From assembly GCF_003885045.1 (NCBI RefSeq), contig NZ_RHJS01000002.1:4581302-4645301 (forward strand): 64,000 nt of DNA, given 5' to 3'. The translations under genes were made by a program, and so were the position numbers. Under the pieces are notes generated by a model that was not told the DNA's origin, did not search any database, and was given only the letters and a program-made list of their open reading frames with translations. Of the stretch, positions 53,203-61,654 are shown piece by piece; the stretch's first letter is position 1, and each line of letters begins with the position of its first letter. Source of the DNA: Schaedlerella arabinosiphila (GTDB taxonomy: Bacteria; Bacillota; Clostridia; Lachnospirales; Lachnospiraceae).

Positions 53203-54483
53203 TGCCATGCATTCGTCCACCGAAGCTCCTTCCAGAAGCTTGCGCACGATCAGGCAGGTATTTCCCCACTGCTCCACCTTCATCCCTGCATTGGAGCCCA
53301 GGACGTAGACGTTTTCCTTGATTTTGTTATTCAGCGGCTTTAATGCGTCAATGCACTCTACTTCCACATTTTTGGATGGGGAGATCACCTTATTGTTTTC
53401 CGCATAGAGCTGCAGCGCTTCATCGGAAAGTACGATCTCCAGGACGTCCAGCGCGTCCTCCATGTGCTCCGCATTGGCGCCCACCGCATAGCCGGTCACG
53501 GACACCACCGGCATGGGGCCACGGCTGCTGGGAAATCCGATGACCTGAAGCTCAAAATCTGTTTTTCCATATGCGGTATCTGAATTTGCCGCCCCCCAGT
53601 AGGCCATTACGATGGGGATTTTCTGTGCCAGAAAGTCCGGTCCTTCTCCCTCAATCGCCTCGGAAACCAAAGCTTTTTCTGCGTCAACATATCCCAGGTC
53701 TATCAGCTTCTGCAAAAATTCAAATCCGGGGCGCATATAGTCGCTGTACTTGCTCTCTCCCTTATTCAGGGCTTCGATCTCAGCCGCCGTATTTCCCCCG
53801 TTGTATAGATCCGCGTATGCCTGGGCAAAAACGAAGTTTTCCAGCCACCAGCGGTTAGCGCCGATGGGGGTCTGAATCCCGTTTTCCTTGAATACCCTGC
53901 AGCATTCCAGCAGGTCTTCAGGAGTTTCCGGCAGTTCCAGTTCGTATTGGTCAAACATATCCTTGTTGACAAACAGGCCGTTGGCTACGACCTCCTGGGG
54001 GATCGCTACCAGCTTCCCGTCTACCTCGTTTGCCGTCTTTACAACGTCCCGGAGATTTTTTACGCATTCCAGGCCGGACAGATCCAGAAGTTCCCCTTCT
54101 GATCCCAATATCTGGATGGTGTCCGGATTGAGCAGATACAGATCGTCCATATCGTTGCGTACCCGGTCGATCCCCACATCGTCATAGGTTTTGTCCTGAT
54201 AGTCGTCCGCCGTATAAGTCCTGTACTCTACAATCAGTCCGAGCTGCTCCTCCGCCATGGCCACCGTCAGGTCAAATGCGCTTCTTGCGGCATTTTTTGC
54301 ATTCGGTTTTGTTTTTTCCATAGGGCCGAACAGGTTGACTACCTTATTATCCTTTTCATCATTTTTGATCAGATTGCTGCTTGCCTTCTCTTTATCTCCG
54401 CATGCTGCCGTCAGCAGCACAGCCGCTCCTGCCAGGCACAGTACAGCCGATTTGCGGATACGCCCCCTCTTATTCCTTTTCAT
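53164..54483 (-). CDS. Extracellular solute-binding lipoprotein (sugar-binding family 1-like)
   Basis: 439 residues. A basic N terminus, a hydrophobic stretch and the lipobox LTAACG mark a lipoprotein with the cysteine at about residue 28. The mature part has the two-lobe pattern of ABC sugar-binding proteins (QEVVANGLFVNKDMFDQYEL, IPIVMAYWGAANSDTAYG). No permease or ATPase genes are adjacent. Instead its start overlaps a hybrid histidine kinase gene by 14 bases, so it may present ligand to the kinase. The stop codon lies in the first unit of a 39-base tandem repeat. Confidence 0.88.
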   Translation of the reverse strand: MKRNKRGRIRKSAVLCLAGAAVLLTAACGDKEKASSNLIKNDEKDNKVVNLFGPMEKTKPNAKNAARSAFDLTVAMAEEQLGLIVEYRTYTADDYQDKTYDDVGIDRVRNDMDDLYLLNPDTIQILGSEGELLDLSGLECVKNLRDVVKTANEVDGKLVAIPQEVVANGLFVNKDMFDQYELELPETPEDLLECCRVFKENGIQTPIGANRWWLENFVFAQAYADLYNGGNTAAEIEALNKGESKYSDYMRPGFEFLQKLIDLGYVDAEKALVSEAIEGEGPDFLAQKIPIVMAYWGAANSDTAYGKTDFELQVIGFPSSRGPMPVVSVTGYAVGANAEHMEDALDVLEIVLSDEALQLYAENNKVISPSKNVEVECIDALKPLNNKIKENVYVLGSNAGMKVEQWGNTCLIVRKLLEGASVDECMAEFDKLQEESLKQ

Positions 54484-57100
54484 GGACTATTCCTTTCTTA
54501 ATTATACACTGTTTTATAACTTCCTTTAACAAGTCGATATCAATCGGTTTTGCCAGGTGTACGTTCATTCCTGCGTCCAGGGCTTCTTTTTCATCCTCGG
54601 CAAATGCATTTGCCGTCATGGCTATGATGGGAATGTCTGCCGCATCTTCCCGGGCCAGAGAGCGGATCGCCCTTGTGGCGTCATAGCCGTTCATCACCGG
54701 CATCTGAACGTCCATCAGGATCGCGTCAAACTCGCCTGCCTCCGCATTGGTAAAACGCTCCACAGCCATACGTCCGTTTTCAGCCACTTCGCATTCTGCC
54801 CCTTCAATCGAAAGGATTTCCACCAGAATCTCGGCATTGATCTCGTTATCCTCCGCGGCAAGAAAACGCAGCCCCTCCAGCGTGGTCTCCTCCACGGTCT
54901 CTGCCGGCGCATCCTCCCGTCTTCCTGTCTGCATATCCAGAATCTTTTCTTTAAATGCAGATACGAAAAATGGTTTGGCCAGCATTTCTGTGTTTTTCAT
55001 ATGAAGGGCTTCTTCAATCCCTTCTGCGTCATAGGATGCAAGGAACAAAAGCGGCACCGTATCCGGCAGGACTTCCCGAAGCTTTTCGGCAGCCCGGATA
55101 CCCTCCATTCCCGCCGCATTCCAATCCATCAAAATCAAATCATAGGTAAACTCTGCGCTTTCCTCCCGGATCAGACGGACGGCCTCCTCTGCGTCAAATA
55201 CTGTATCTACGCGGATTCCTGTATCTTTCATGAGTACCTGAATACTTTCCGCAGTTTTTGCATCGCCGTCCACGACCAGCATACCGGCAATGCCGTTTTT
55301 CTCCCAGAACTGGTGATCCGCCCGGCCTTCCGGTATGCGAAATTCCAATTCTACCTTGAACAGGCTTCCTTTATCGACCTCACTGGAAACATCAATGGTC
55401 CCTCCCATAAGCTCTACGATATTTTTTGTGATGGCCATGCCCAGGCCCGTGCCCTGGACTTTATTGGTGGTGCTGTTCTCCGCCCTGGTAAATGCGTCAA
55501 AAATGGTTTTGAGATATTCCGGCGTCATTCCGTAGCCATTGTCCTCCACCTCGATCCGAATGTGCTCATACTGGCTGGAGCGCTGCTTCAGCCCGATGAT
55601 GCGGAACCAGATGCTGCCGCCCTCGGGAGTATATTTTACGGAATTTGAAAGGAGGTTGATCAGGATCTGGTTGATCCGTGTCTCGTCTCCCATCAGATAC
55701 TCGTGTTTGATGCCGCTCACTTCCACGTGGAAGCTCTGGCCCCTCGCCTGCGCCATGGGGCGGATGATGGCGTCCACGGAGGATACCAGATCACTCAGGG
55801 TAAATTCGTCAATCGTCAGGACGACTTTTCCGCTTTCGATCTTGGATACGTCCAGAACGTCGTTGATCAGGCTGAGCAGGTGCTGTCCGGAGGCAGTAAT
55901 TTTTTTTGTATATTCTCTCACTTTCACCGGGTCATCCGCGTCTTTGGCAAGCAGTGTCGTAAAGCCCAGAACCGCGTTCATCGGTGTCCGGATATCATGG
56001 GACATGTTGGAAAGGAAGGTGGTCTTGGAATTGCTTGCGATCTGCGCAGCCTGCAGGGCTTCCGCAAGCCGCTGGTTATGAATCTCGCGCTCGGCTTCCC
56101 GTTCCTTCCGAATCTTGTTCTGCTGTCTCTGGTTGATGGAATACAGCAGACAGCACAGGAAAAACGCAACAAGCATCACAGTTATCACGATGATGATATT
56201 CTGATTGACGGTCCGCCCCTCCTGCTGGATCGCTTCAATCGGTACATAGCCGATCAGGTAGATCGACCCATCGTTGACCGCCCACATATAGTTGAGCGCG
56301 CTCTTTCCCTGCACATCGTGATAGAACAAAATGTTATCGCCTTTTTTTATGCACTCGGCAACCTCTGCCTGCAGCTCCTCCTCCTGGATGTTGTTGGCCC
56401 GGTAAAAATCCTCCAGATTCAGATGCCCTGCGTCGCGCTCGCCCATCCCCTTGGGCTTTAAGACCATCCTCTCGCTCTGGGTGTCCATGATATAGAGCAT
56501 GGCATGCCCATTGTAAAAACCGTCCGGGAGCGACCGGTCCAGCGCGTCATACACGTATTCGATGTAAAGGGAAGCGATTTCCCGTCCGTCCTTTTCCACA
56601 GGACATTTTATCGTATAGGCCCAGGTGCCCATATAGTTTACATATGATTTGGAAATCGGAATCCCGTCTATCGTCCAATTTGCTGAAAAGTCCAGTTCTT
56701 CCTCGGTGAACGTCTCTCCGGTATTTGAGATGCCTTCCTCTTCCCCCGAAAGTATCAGCGACATCTTCACCATGGTCTTGTTTTTGTTATAGGTTCGGAT
56801 AAATTGCTCCGGGTCTCCGATTTCGGCGATCTCATCCGCGATCAGCTTCTGAAATTCCGCTTCTTTCAACAGGATCGCATCGATCGTCCCTTTCATCAGC
56901 TCCAGGCTTTCGCTCAGATTTTGAATCGCGGACGAGGACATCTCCGCTGAAATTTTCTGTGCCACGGAAAATATCACTGCTCCAAAAATGCTGAAAACTA
57001 ATATAATAGAAAGAAGCAGAGAAAAACTTTTGTCGTTCTTTCTTTGGTTCTGCTTCTTTTCCATTCTTTTTTCCTGTTTTTTTTCCATTTCTTTTTTCAC
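54470..57100 (-). CDS. Hybrid sensor histidine kinase with two receiver domains
   Basis: 876 residues from a GTG with AAAGGG upstream. A Lys-rich start is followed by TM1 (about 26-47), an extracellular sensor (48-298), TM2 (301-322), a coiled coil, and a HisKA domain with H368 (FLSNMSHDIRTPMNAV). The ATPase has NLLSNSVKYTPEG (N box), DNGYGM and GTGLGMAI. The first receiver has D659 (YDLILMDW) and K709, the second D797 (FDAILMDVQMP) and K851. The first lacks the usual DD pair at its start (VVDGDAK), so it may be altered. No HPt domain is fused. The gene precedes and overlaps the lipoprotein gene, forming a sensor operon. Confidence 0.95.
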   Translation of the reverse strand: MKKEMEKKQEKRMEKKQNQRKNDKSFSLLLSIILVFSIFGAVIFSVAQKISAEMSSSAIQNLSESLELMKGTIDAILLKEAEFQKLIADEIAEIGDPEQFIRTYNKNKTMVKMSLILSGEEEGISNTGETFTEEELDFSANWTIDGIPISKSYVNYMGTWAYTIKCPVEKDGREIASLYIEYVYDALDRSLPDGFYNGHAMLYIMDTQSERMVLKPKGMGERDAGHLNLEDFYRANNIQEEELQAEVAECIKKGDNILFYHDVQGKSALNYMWAVNDGSIYLIGYVPIEAIQQEGRTVNQNIIIVITVMLVAFFLCCLLYSINQRQQNKIRKEREAEREIHNQRLAEALQAAQIASNSKTTFLSNMSHDIRTPMNAVLGFTTLLAKDADDPVKVREYTKKITASGQHLLSLINDVLDVSKIESGKVVLTIDEFTLSDLVSSVDAIIRPMAQARGQSFHVEVSGIKHEYLMGDETRINQILINLLSNSVKYTPEGGSIWFRIIGLKQRSSQYEHIRIEVEDNGYGMTPEYLKTIFDAFTRAENSTTNKVQGTGLGMAITKNIVELMGGTIDVSSEVDKGSLFKVELEFRIPEGRADHQFWEKNGIAGMLVVDGDAKTAESIQVLMKDTGIRVDTVFDAEEAVRLIREESAEFTYDLILMDWNAAGMEGIRAAEKLREVLPDTVPLLFLASYDAEGIEEALHMKNTEMLAKPFFVSAFKEKILDMQTGRREDAPAETVEETTLEGLRFLAAEDNEINAEILVEILSIEGAECEVAENGRMAVERFTNAEAGEFDAILMDVQMPVMNGYDATRAIRSLAREDAADIPIIAMTANAFAEDEKEALDAGMNVHLAKPIDIDLLKEVIKQCIIKKGIVHEKE

Positions 57101-57183
57101 TGAATGACCCTTTTTCCATTATATGGAATTATTTGTTTACCGCCACAGATTTCCAGCGGAACTCCACAGATAATTACAGGAAT

Positions 57184-57213
57184 ATTATACCTCTTTATAT
57201 ATTTTCGTGTCAA
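57184..57213 (-). promoter_or_regulatory. Sigma-A promoter for the hybrid kinase operon
   Basis: On the minus strand a perfect TTGACA (57213-57208), an 18-base spacer and a perfect TATAAT (57189-57184). It lies about 85 bases before the GTG start of the kinase gene. Confidence 0.85.
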
Positions 57214-57253
57214 CATGATTTGGTTGGGTATGATGGATAAAAAGAGGGGCACT

Positions 57254-57440
57254 GTTACTGTGAGCACCCGGCCAGGGTGTGAACAGTAACGGGGCACTTA
57301 CTGTTCAAACGGCACCTTGCACTGCGCTGCAAGGTGTCCGACCAATGAAGTGATGACAGCGATATATCCAGCCCCTCGCCGAAGGCAATTATAATGGGCT
57401 GGATACTGTTACTGGAGCACCCGTAGGGTGCAGACGTAAT
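57254..57440. repeat. Cluster of hairpins with a duplicated GTTACTG/GAGCACCC motif
   Basis: The gap between glpP and the kinase promoter holds two related hairpins: 57254-57269 with 57275-57290, and 57408-57422 with 57426-57440. Each starts GTTACTG and contains GAGCACCC then GGGTG. Between them are two more stems, ccttgcactgcgctgcaagg-like at about 57313-57333, and atccagccc (57366-57374) with gggctggat (57396-57404). On the minus strand the last hairpin is followed by CTCTTTTT and could end the glpP transcript. No gene is supported here. Confidence 0.65.
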
Positions 57441-57441
57441 A

Positions 57442-58002
57442 TCAGGCATACCACAAAGCATGATTTGTTGTAGAAACTGCGTCCGCTCCTGCGGACAAAG
57501 CCGTGATCACATGTTTCTTTTCGGAGAGAAGGCCGCCGGAGATCACAGGGATATCGATCAGGCCCTTCACTTTTTTTATGATATCCGGCATAATCCCGGG
57601 CATGATCTCTACGGCGCTGGGCGAGGACAGTTCGATCTGTTTTTCCAGGGAACTGAGTGCGATCGAATCCACCAGGAAGGTCCTCTGTATCGCGATAAAT
57701 CCCTGCTTATGCGCCTCTTTTACAAGGTTCGGCTTTGTGCTTACAATTCCGTCCGCATCGGCATTTTTCAGTATAAATTCTACCGAAATGTCTTTGATTG
57801 TCATGCCGGACACAAAATCCATATGCACAATGGCTATTTTGCCGTGAGCCTTTACCTTCTTTACAATTTCCGTAATATTGCAGATCGTACCATATAGAAT
57901 AAATATAATCTTACAGTGTGTTTTGAAGCATTCCTGCAGATCTTCATCGCTCCTGACCGCAGCAATCATTGGAAAGTCTTCCAGTATCTCAGCTAAATTC
58001 AT
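57442..58002 (-). CDS. glpP: Glycerol-3-phosphate responsive antiterminator GlpP
   Basis: 186 residues. The TIM-barrel-like GlpP pattern is clear: FPMIAAVRSDEDL, IFILYGTICNI, VEIMPGIMPDIIKKV and IPVISGGLLSEKKHV. GlpP binds leader RNA when glycerol 3-phosphate is present and lets transcription pass a terminator. It is the last gene of the unit with the FAD oxidoreductase and the HAD phosphatase. The leaders at 60113-60494 and 60628-60720 both contain terminators and are candidates for its targets. Confidence 0.93.
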   Translation of the reverse strand: MNLAEILEDFPMIAAVRSDEDLQECFKTHCKIIFILYGTICNITEIVKKVKAHGKIAIVHMDFVSGMTIKDISVEFILKNADADGIVSTKPNLVKEAHKQGFIAIQRTFLVDSIALSSLEKQIELSSPSAVEIMPGIMPDIIKKVKGLIDIPVISGGLLSEKKHVITALSAGADAVSTTNHALWYA

Positions 58003-58039
58003 TCCTCTCTCGCTCCTTTTTTCGTATTATTACGATATC

Positions 58040-58843
58040 TTACTTGTAATCCCTCAGCATTTCTGCCATCTCATACAAGCCTCCGAATACTGCGTCGGGC
58101 TTTACATCCGATTTTTCAATATCCGCCAACTGCGTCTCTCCGGATAAAACCAGAATCCCGTTGGCACCGTTATTTACACCGGTCTTTACGTCCGTGTAGA
58201 TCCGGTCTCCTACAAAGCTGATATATTCTTTGGGGACTTTTGTCCTTTCCAGGATCATGTCAACCGTTTCTTTAAAAGGCTTGCCCAGATAATGCGGACT
58301 GACGCCGGTGGATAATTCGATGGCCGCGCAGATCGCTCCGCAGTCCGGAATGAACCCGTTCTCTGTCGGGCAGTTAATGTCGAGGTGGGTTGATAGAAAC
58401 AGCGCTCCGTTCCGAATCAAAGTACACGCTCTAGTCAGTTTATCATAATCAAGCGTTTTGTCAAATCCAACAACAACAATATCCGCTTCGTCTTTGACCA
58501 GCGGAATGCCGTATTCCTGAAAATTTTTCTCCAGGGCCGGCGTTCCGAGCAGATATACTTTCTCTCCGGGGTGATGCTTCAGAAGATAGGCCGCGGTCAC
58601 ATCGCCGGATGTCATAATCTGATCCCTGGTGATGGAGCAGCCCATTTTTGCAAGCTTCTGTATATAATTATCGGCAGAATCCGAGGAATTATTTGTAAAA
58701 AAGAGATATTGCTTTCCCAGCCTTTCTACCTGTTCCAAAAAATCCAGCGACCCGCTCAGTATCCGGCCTCCCAGATAAAAGGTGCCGTCCATATCCAATA
58801 CAAACAACCGGGTCTTTTCAAGCAATTCTTGTTTATTCTTCAT
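58040..58843 (-). CDS. HAD-IIA family phosphatase (NagD/phosphoglycolate phosphatase-like)
   Basis: 267 residues. Motif I LFVLDMDGTFYLGGR (D17, D19), motif II FFTNNSSDSADNY, and motif III/IV SFVGDRIYTDVKTGVNNG with the GKP lysine (YLGKPFKE) are all in place. The C2a cap fits HAD-IIA. In this neighbourhood it may dephosphorylate glycerol 3-phosphate or clear a glycolytic side product such as 2-phosphoglycolate; this is inferred from its place between the FAD oxidoreductase and glpP. Confidence 0.9.
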   Translation of the reverse strand: MKNKQELLEKTRLFVLDMDGTFYLGGRILSGSLDFLEQVERLGKQYLFFTNNSSDSADNYIQKLAKMGCSITRDQIMTSGDVTAAYLLKHHPGEKVYLLGTPALEKNFQEYGIPLVKDEADIVVVGFDKTLDYDKLTRACTLIRNGALFLSTHLDINCPTENGFIPDCGAICAAIELSTGVSPHYLGKPFKETVDMILERTKVPKEYISFVGDRIYTDVKTGVNNGANGILVLSGETQLADIEKSDVKPDAVFGGLYEMAEMLRDYK

Positions 58844-58930
58844 AACTCATACTCCTTTTACTTCTCTTGTCGAATGAATTTTTTTACAATGCGGTCTGTG
58901 TTTTTTACGAAATGGCAATCCTGCGGTGAA

Positions 58931-60112
58931 TTATAAACCTCCTCCTTCCTTCTGCTCTTCCCTGCCGGCCGCCGCAAATCCGGCAAATCCTTTTCTGCCC
59001 GGCCGGAAATGCTCTTTTTTCGCGGCATCAGCCTTTTTTGCAACCATTTCCGCCATATAGGCCCCAATCGCGGGAGCGCTGCTCAGCCCCGTGGATTCCA
59101 TACCGGCGGCGTCAAAAAATCCTTCCGCGTCCTCTGCCTCTTCAAGGATAAAATCATCCTTGTCCTCATACGCCTCCAGTCTGGAAAAGGAGGCTGCCGC
59201 CTTGTGAAACGGGATGCCGTCCACACTCCACAGGGATTTTCCGTACGCTTCCGCAAGTCCCGCGGCCCCGGCAGCCGTGTCTGCCTGTTCCTCCTGGTCA
59301 GCCGCCGGCCCGACCAGCAGATTGCCCTGCACGGTGGGGGACACCAGAATCCCCCTGCCGTAAGCCCCCGGCAGTTGGAAAATGGCTGAGGTGACATGGG
59401 TTCCTGCTTCCTGATCCAGAAGGCAATATTCCACGCGGCGCGGCGTAATATGGAGCGTCCGGGCGCTGACCATATTGTGTATTTTGTCCGCATAAATCCC
59501 GGCCGCATTTACAACGTATTTCGCCCGGATCTCTTCCCCGTCTGCAGAAATGCAATAGACGCCGTCCTCCTTTCGGATTTCCGAAACCTCTGTATTCCTC
59601 ATAAATTCCACGCCGTTGACAGATGCAGATTCCGCCAGCGCCGCCGTCATTTCGAAGGGACAAACGATCCCTCCTGTGGGCGCGTACAGTCCATAGGGGG
59701 ATTTTTTTGTGATGTTCGGCTCTCTGCGCCCGAGTTTTTTCCTGTCCAGAAGCTTCAGCCCCGGCACACCGTTCATTTTGCCCCGGTCATGCAGCTCCAG
59801 CAGCCTGATCACGTCCGAATCGTCAAAGCACAGCACGATAGCCCCGTTTCTTATAAAGTCAAAATCCAGTTCTTCCGCAAGCTGGTCCATCATCTTATTT
59901 CCCAGCACATTCAGGCGGGCTTTCAGCGTGCCGGGCACGGCGTCAAAGCCGGCATGGACAACCGCGCTGCCGGCCCTGGGCATACCGGAACCTATCTCTT
60001 TCTCTTTTTCAATCAGGCAGATCCGCAGGTCATATCTCGACAGTTCCCGGGCAACCGCGCAGCCGACAACACCGCCGCCGATGATTGCAGCATCATAGTT
60101 CTTTGTTCCCAT
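58931..60112 (-). CDS. FAD-dependent oxidoreductase (GlpA/LhgO-like glycerol-3-phosphate dehydrogenase)
   Basis: About 393 residues from the ATG at 60112 (AAAGGAG nine bases upstream). Upstream in-frame codons lie in the leader and have no ribosome site. The dinucleotide fold YDAAIIGGGVVGCAVAREL starts the protein, and the DAO-like features SAVVHAGFDAVPGTLKARL and VNAAGIYADKI follow. The GlpA family in Clostridia often has a C-terminal [2Fe-2S] BFD-like domain; here the protein ends before it with a short Ala/Lys/Gly-rich tail. It probably oxidises glycerol 3-phosphate, given glpP downstream, but L-2-hydroxyglutarate oxidase is an alternative. Confidence 0.85.
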   Translation of the reverse strand: MGTKNYDAAIIGGGVVGCAVARELSRYDLRICLIEKEKEIGSGMPRAGSAVVHAGFDAVPGTLKARLNVLGNKMMDQLAEELDFDFIRNGAIVLCFDDSDVIRLLELHDRGKMNGVPGLKLLDRKKLGRREPNITKKSPYGLYAPTGGIVCPFEMTAALAESASVNGVEFMRNTEVSEIRKEDGVYCISADGEEIRAKYVVNAAGIYADKIHNMVSARTLHITPRRVEYCLLDQEAGTHVTSAIFQLPGAYGRGILVSPTVQGNLLVGPAADQEEQADTAAGAAGLAEAYGKSLWSVDGIPFHKAAASFSRLEAYEDKDDFILEEAEDAEGFFDAAGMESTGLSSAPAIGAYMAEMVAKKADAAKKEHFRPGRKGFAGFAAAGREEQKEGGGL

Positions 60113-60322
60113 TGTAATCTTCTCCTTTGTATTTTGCGCTGCCCCGCATGTTTTTTCTGCGTTTGTCCTGCTCGGCCGCAGATCCCCTTTTCCAGGCTGT
60201 CCGGCATTTTCGGCAGATCCGTTTTTCCTCGAACAAAGGTGCACTTCGCACACTTCCGCGTTGTTACATTTTTAGCAGCGCAGCTTTTGTTCCGCGCGCG
60301 TAGCTGCGCATCCCCCGGAGGG

Positions 60323-60480
60323 TTTTTGTTCTATAGGAAAATTCGGAGAAGTATCCTATAGAACAAAAAACAAACAGAGCAAAGGGGTAGAATCCCATTC
60401 ACTCTGTTTTTGGACACGACCTGGATATGAAAAAAAGAGCAATCCAACAGTCTCATAGTAATGGGATTCGGACGACTCTT
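60323..60480 (-). promoter_or_regulatory. Leader RNA of the glp unit with tandem hairpins and an alternative pairing
   Basis: Reading on the minus strand: a first hairpin (60480-60430; AAGAG...AATCC with GGATT-G-CTCTT, then Ts) looks like a terminator. A second (60408-60373; AACAGAG with CTCTGTT, then TGTTTTTT) also does. A third is a perfect 15-base inverted repeat (60369-60355 with 60337-60323). The segment at 60469-60460 (GAATCCCATT) is exactly complementary to 60399-60390 (AATGGGATTC), so hairpins one and two can be replaced by a long-range pairing. GlpP is the obvious candidate regulator. Confidence 0.7.
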
Positions 60481-60500
60481 AATCTCTTGCCTTAATACAT

Positions 60501-60529
60501 AATATACAACGCCTGATCCGCAATGTCAA
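60501..60529 (-). promoter_or_regulatory. Sigma-A promoter for the glp unit
   Basis: On the minus strand TTGACA (60529-60524), 17 bases, TATATT (60506-60501). Transcription would start near 60494 and give a leader of about 380 bases before the oxidoreductase start codon. Confidence 0.8.
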
Positions 60530-60598
60530 TATCTACAAAAAAAATATAAAAATCTGAGGTTCATTAGTCAGAATAAATAATAAATTCGAAATTTATAG

Positions 60599-60627
60599 TT
60601 GACAGATTCTGAAAAAGCTGATATATT
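60599..60627 (+). promoter_or_regulatory. Sigma-A promoter for the metallophosphoesterase/MFS operon
   Basis: TTGACA (60599-60604), 17 bases, TATATT (60622-60627). Divergent from the glp promoter about 70 bases away. Confidence 0.8.
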
Positions 60628-60642
60628 GGTTACACCTAGAGA

Positions 60643-60698
60643 AAATATAGAGAAAGGTAACTCACTTACAATGAGTCTGCCTTTCTCTATATTTTTTT
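60643..60698 (+). terminator. Leader terminator (attenuator) before the metallophosphoesterase gene
   Basis: A perfect 15-base stem (aaatatagagaaagg at 60643-60657 with cctttctctatattt at 60680-60694) and a seven-T run, with an inner ACTCA/TGAGT stem. It lies between the promoter and the ribosome site at about 60711, so most transcripts should stop unless something prevents the hairpin. An upstream GTTAC (60630-60634) can pair with GTAAC (60657-60661) in the stem. Confidence 0.85.
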
Positions 60699-60725
60699 AT
60701 ATTTCATACAAAAGGAGGAAAAATC

Positions 60726-61601
60726 ATGCGTATTTTTCAAATTTCAGATTTCCATCTGCGGGGCGACGGCAAACTGTCCTTTCAGAAAGCGGACACCATC
60801 ACTGCGATGAACCAGACCGTTGAATATTTTTTAAAATTAAAGGAGTATGAGCTGCCGGAATTTTTTGTCGTAACAGGCGACCTGTCCGAAGGCGGTACAA
60901 GAGAAGGTTATGAGATCGTACGTGAAGGACTCCGCAAGCTGCCGCGTCCATGCTACATCGTTCCGGGCAACCATGATAAGCGCGACTTCTATCTGGAGAT
61001 GTTTGATGCGGAAACACCGGTTCAGGATGATATTAAGCCTTACATATGCTACACCATCGACGACAAGCCGGTCCGCGTGATCGTGATTGACACAAGTCTG
61101 CCGGGCTGCCATTACGGCGGGCTGTCTGACGAGGTAGCAGAGTGGCTTGAGAAGAAAATTGCTGAGTATCCGGAAAAGCCAACCCTGGTATTTACACATC
61201 ATCCGCCGTTTGTAACCGGACTTCCGGCTATGGACGAAGGATTCGGCCAGGCGGACAGACTTGCGGCAATCTTAAATACTCATAAAAACGTTAGGCTCTG
61301 CTGCGGACATATGCATACCGGTATGTTCACACAGTGGCACGGGATTCCGGCGGTTACATGTCCTCCGGTTGCTATGCAGATGGAAGTGGACTTCCGTTCC
61401 AAAACCGGCCCGGACGTTACACCTGAGGAAGCTGCGGACAACTTCAAGGGCGGCGGAGACCGTTTCTTCCTGGGCAATCCGGCTTATCTGATTCACGACC
61501 TGCAGGGCGACCAGATCAATACTCATTATATGATCATCCCGACTGGCGCAGATTACTCCGGACCGTGGCCGTTCAAATACTATGAGGGTGAAGAAGACTA
61601 A
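60726..61601 (+). CDS. Class III metallophosphoesterase (CpdA/GpdQ-like)
   Basis: 291 residues; AAAGGAGG precedes the ATG. The dinuclear metal motifs are complete: ISDFHLRG (DxH), VVTGDLSEGG (GD), VPGNHDKRD (GNHD), VFTHHPPFV (H), and CCGHMHTGMF (GHxH). This pattern belongs to cyclic-nucleotide phosphodiesterases and glycerophosphodiesterases (GpdQ). With an antiterminator for glycerol 3-phosphate nearby and a transporter downstream, release of glycerol 3-phosphate from an imported diester is a reasonable guess, but cAMP-type substrates are possible. No signal peptide is seen. Confidence 0.92.
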   Translation: MRIFQISDFHLRGDGKLSFQKADTITAMNQTVEYFLKLKEYELPEFFVVTGDLSEGGTREGYEIVREGLRKLPRPCYIVPGNHDKRDFYLEMFDAETPVQDDIKPYICYTIDDKPVRVIVIDTSLPGCHYGGLSDEVAEWLEKKIAEYPEKPTLVFTHHPPFVTGLPAMDEGFGQADRLAAILNTHKNVRLCCGHMHTGMFTQWHGIPAVTCPPVAMQMEVDFRSKTGPDVTPEEAADNFKGGGDRFFLGNPAYLIHDLQGDQINTHYMIIPTGADYSGPWPFKYYEGEED

Positions 61602-61654
61602 GACAAATCCATTTGCTGCGCAAAGTGGTAACAAATTATGAGGGAGAACACATT

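Noticed and set aside
57255..57461. A 68-codon minus-strand open frame in the gap next to glpP
   Set aside because: It consists of the hairpin repeats and has no ribosome site.
59396..60361. A 321-codon plus-strand open frame opposite the FAD oxidoreductase
   Set aside because: It is a shadow of a gene with clear FAD motifs; its translation resembles nothing and runs into the hairpin leader.
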